Shown here: positions 23,746-25,276 of the stretch, piece after piece
Layout of the letters: the number at the start of each line of letters is the position of its first letter
How positions within the stretch are numbered: position 1 is the first letter of the stretch
Assembly (NCBI GenBank): GCA_964433135.1
Contig: CAYSQW010000052.1
Coordinates: 1-25,276, forward strand
DNA: 25,276 nucleotides
Direction: 5' to 3'
Source of the DNA: CAYSQW01 sp964433135
Lineage (GTDB): Bacteria; Acidobacteriota; Aminicenantia; Aminicenantales; Aminicenantaceae
The notes under the pieces: model-generated
Databases searched by the model: none
Told to the model about the DNA's origin: nothing
The model's input: the letters and a program-made list of their open reading frames with translations, nothing else
Program-made: the position numbers and the translations under genes

Positions 23746-24983
23746 TGTCGGCTCCAGGAAAGAGAATCGCCGGCGGCCAGATGATGCAGCTCTAGCCAGC
23801 GGCTGACCTTTTGGGATTTTTCCTTCTCGGCGGCTTCCTTCAAAGCCAATAGTGCGGCTGGAAGAAGGAGCAGTGATATCAGAGGAAAAAGTCCGATTAG
23901 AAAAACTCCCAGGATGGACTCCTTAACCAGGAGGGGCAGAGGACCTCCACGGACGTTTCCCGACACATGGATGGCCCGGACCGCTCGTATGGAAATAAAA
24001 GGAAGAACAGCAGCCAAAGGCCACAAAGTACTGAGATCGACCAGTCCAACCGGAACCAGCAAAACGGCGGCATGCATTCCCAGGACCAGGGCATCATTCA
24101 TTACTCGAGTCTTCGCTTTTACGGGGAAGGAACGGGCCCACGGCCAGGGAGGACGGCGGGAGGCTAGAATATTGGCGAAGGTTCCGGAGAATAGAACAAG
24201 GCCCAAAGCTCCATTCACGGTGGCCACGGCGGTTACAACACGAGGACCGACCGCATTGTTGGCCAGAAAAAAGAAGGAAAGACCGACCGGGAAGAGGGAT
24301 GTGATATAGGGTACGATCAACCTCCAGCGCATCGCTCTCCAGACAACCGCCAAATGAAATGCCACCCCTTTGGGAAGTGTGAACACCATCCGGCTCCGGA
24401 TCGGCACGATCGCTCCGGCGGAAAGATCGGCTGCGGTGAGGAGGAGTATTCCGCCGCCCAGAAAAATCCAGCCGGAGGATCCGACCAGGACCGCTGCGGC
24501 AGCAGCCAGGGGCAAGGACAGATGCTTTCCGCGCACAGGCAAGACGGCCATCGAGGCGGCCCCTGCGGAAAAAGGAAGCCCCATCAGGAAGAGGCCGACC
24601 GGCACTCCGTGCATGCGGCCGGCCGCTAAAGCCAGGATCGTCCAGATGATAAGGATGGGCAGCTGAGCCGTCAGTACGGCCAGGGCGGCCAACCGGCGGT
24701 GGAGAGAACCGGACGCGGGAAGATGCCGTATCCATCCCGCAAGCCCCAGGCAAACCCTTCTGGAAGCGATCCCTGCAAAGACCAGACAGCTGGCGGAGAC
24801 GGCGAATCCCCCGGGGAGACCGTCGTGTATCAACTGCGCCGTGATCCCAACAAACATCTCCGGCTTGAGCAGATAAAAAAGCGCGAAGAAAAGCACTACG
24901 GCGGCGACCAGCACTCTGAGCGCCACACGGATACCTACACTGAGATGAAACTGAAAAAAGGCGAACGCGGAGGAAGTTCTCAT
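23742..24983 (-). CDS. ABC transporter membrane permease, ABC-2-like
   Basis: This protein of about 413 residues has some ten hydrophobic segments from residue 15 to near 400 and no soluble domain of note. It forms the membrane half of the exporter with the ATPase gene that overlaps its stop codon. Basic and aromatic loops (RRPPWPWARSFPVKAKTRV) lie mid-protein; sequence details do not identify the substrate. I chose ATG 24983. A GTG at 25004 would add seven residues and lie about 8 nt from the predicted transcription start. Neither has a clear ribosome-binding site. Large permeases beside single small ATPases are typical of ABC-2-like two-gene export systems. Confidence 0.8.
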   Translation of the reverse strand: MRTSSAFAFFQFHLSVGIRVALRVLVAAVVLFFALFYLLKPEMFVGITAQLIHDGLPGGFAVSASCLVFAGIASRRVCLGLAGWIRHLPASGSLHRRLAALAVLTAQLPILIIWTILALAAGRMHGVPVGLFLMGLPFSAGAASMAVLPVRGKHLSLPLAAAAAVLVGSSGWIFLGGGILLLTAADLSAGAIVPIRSRMVFTLPKGVAFHLAVVWRAMRWRLIVPYITSLFPVGLSFFFLANNAVGPRVVTAVATVNGALGLVLFSGTFANILASRRPPWPWARSFPVKAKTRVMNDALVLGMHAAVLLVPVGLVDLSTLWPLAAVLPFISIRAVRAIHVSGNVRGGPLPLLVKESILGVFLIGLFPLISLLLLPAALLALKEAAEKEKSQKVSRWLELHHLAAGDSLSWSRQ

Positions 24984-25018
24984 TGCGTGCTCATTGTGAA
25001 GCACTTGCTTTAAATATC

Positions 25019-25046
25019 ACTTTATCGAACGCTGACGATATGTCAA
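25019..25046 (-). promoter_or_regulatory. Promoter for the ABC exporter genes
   Basis: On the minus strand TTGACA (25046-25041) is followed after 16 bp by TAAAGT (25024-25019; four of six -10 matches). Predicted transcription begins near 25012, shortly before the permease gene. The -35 is perfect and the -10 is weak. Confidence 0.45.
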
Positions 25047-25109
25047 GCGTTTCAGATCGCTTCAAATCCGCTGACTGAGATTCAAACCATGCGTTTTCAA
25101 TTCATATTT

Positions 25110-25128
25110 TGGATGGAAGTTCCATCCA
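25110..25128. repeat. Perfect 8-bp inverted repeat between divergent promoters
   Basis: TGGATGGA (25110-25117) and TCCATCCA (25121-25128) flank a 3-nt centre. It lies between the minus-strand exporter promoter and the plus-strand tRNA promoter and has no T-run on either strand, so an operator-like site is as likely as a hairpin. No function is proven. Confidence 0.4.
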
Positions 25129-25163
25129 CCCAGCCCCGTTCCAACGGGCTCCCATCAGGACAA

Positions 25164-25192
25164 TTGACATCCGGGCCGAAATGAATTAAAAA
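25164..25192 (+). promoter_or_regulatory. Promoter for tRNA-Val
   Basis: TTGACA (25164-25169), 17 bp, then TAAAAA (25187-25192; four of six -10 matches). The expected start near 25199 lies only a few bases before the mature tRNA 5' end at 25203. Confidence 0.55.
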
Positions 25193-25202
25193 TAGAGGGG
25201 CT

Positions 25203-25276
25203 GGGCGATTAACTCAGTGGAAGAGTGCTACCTTCACACGGTAGAAGTCACAGGTTCAAATCCTGTATCGCCCACC
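25203..25276 (+). tRNA. tRNA-Val (anticodon CAC), 3' end at window edge
   Basis: A complete cloverleaf can be drawn. The acceptor is GGGCGAT with ATCGCCC, the D stem is ACTC/GAGT with a 7-nt loop, and the anticodon stem CTACC/GGTAG closes loop TTCACAC with anticodon CAC at 25235-25237. The T arm is ACAGG TTCAAAT CCTGT and the discriminator is A25274. CC follows and the window ends there, so an encoded CCA is likely. CAC reads the Val codon GUG. Confidence 0.95.

Overview
The window looks like chromosomal DNA from a Gram-negative-type (diderm) bacterium of moderate GC. Outer-membrane biology is implied by an LptB-type ATPase. The best single taxonomic hint is the N-terminal helix-turn-helix of the protein at 9953-11254 (SWKEIARHL...RTCQRWEKELGLPVHR...). 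From memory, this module is abundant in Acidobacteriota and Candidatus Aminicenantota. A peptide- and amino-acid-using Aminicenantes-like organism would fit the peptidase-rich content, but this is inference and was not tested by a search. Several promoters on both strands carry a TTGACA -35 box with a TATAAA-like -10 box, so the housekeeping sigma factor appears to follow the usual sigma70 rules.

Layout. Positions 1-566 hold the end of a CRISPR array with type I-C-like 32-bp repeats: nine repeats (the first cut by the window edge) and eight spacers, with no cas genes in the window. A poly(A)-polymerase-like gene with a degenerate nucleotide-binding motif follows (809-2125). From 2418 to 9823 runs a same-strand block: two tandem, very similar secreted C69-family dipeptidases, each behind its own promoter; a secreted DUF6305-like protein; an ion-transporter-superfamily permease; a 51-residue membrane protein; and a membrane-anchored succinylglutamate desuccinylase/aspartoacylase-like zinc hydrolase. 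I read this block as a candidate envelope system that trims peptides or acylated amino acids outside the cytoplasm and imports the product. It is followed by a membrane-spanning DNA-binding protein with calcium-site-like FG-GAP repeats outside (9953-11254), then a soluble PAS-PAS-GAF histidine kinase of the HisKA_2 type (11513-13519) and an M49-like zinc peptidase lipoprotein (13753-15456).

From 15495 the content is housekeeping: bS21 (rpsU) behind a consensus promoter, lipoyl synthase (lipA) with a metallophosphoesterase 2 bp downstream, and an Ogt/MGMT-type DNA repair protein. A convergent DUF1848 gene follows, then lptB. Convergent to lptB, and overlapping its 3' end by 25 bp, is a 605-residue zinc-ribbon / acidic low-complexity / RDD-type membrane protein, apparently expressed from a leaderless GTG-start mRNA. 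A CBS-domain site-2 protease (M50) and a two-gene ABC exporter (ATPase and permease with a 4-bp overlap) follow on the minus strand. A tRNA-Val(CAC) closes the window.

The most interesting candidate system is the 2.4-9.8 kb peptide/acyl-amino-acid module together with the adjacent transmembrane one-component regulator. Its parts belong to recognisable families, but the combination and the 51-residue protein are worth testing as a functional unit. No gene-free stretch exceeds about 300 bp. The longest are 567-808 (CRISPR leader candidate), 2126-2417 (promoter and leader of the first dipeptidase), 11255-11512 (hairpin and a dubious minus-strand ORF) and 13520-13752 (no convincing feature seen).
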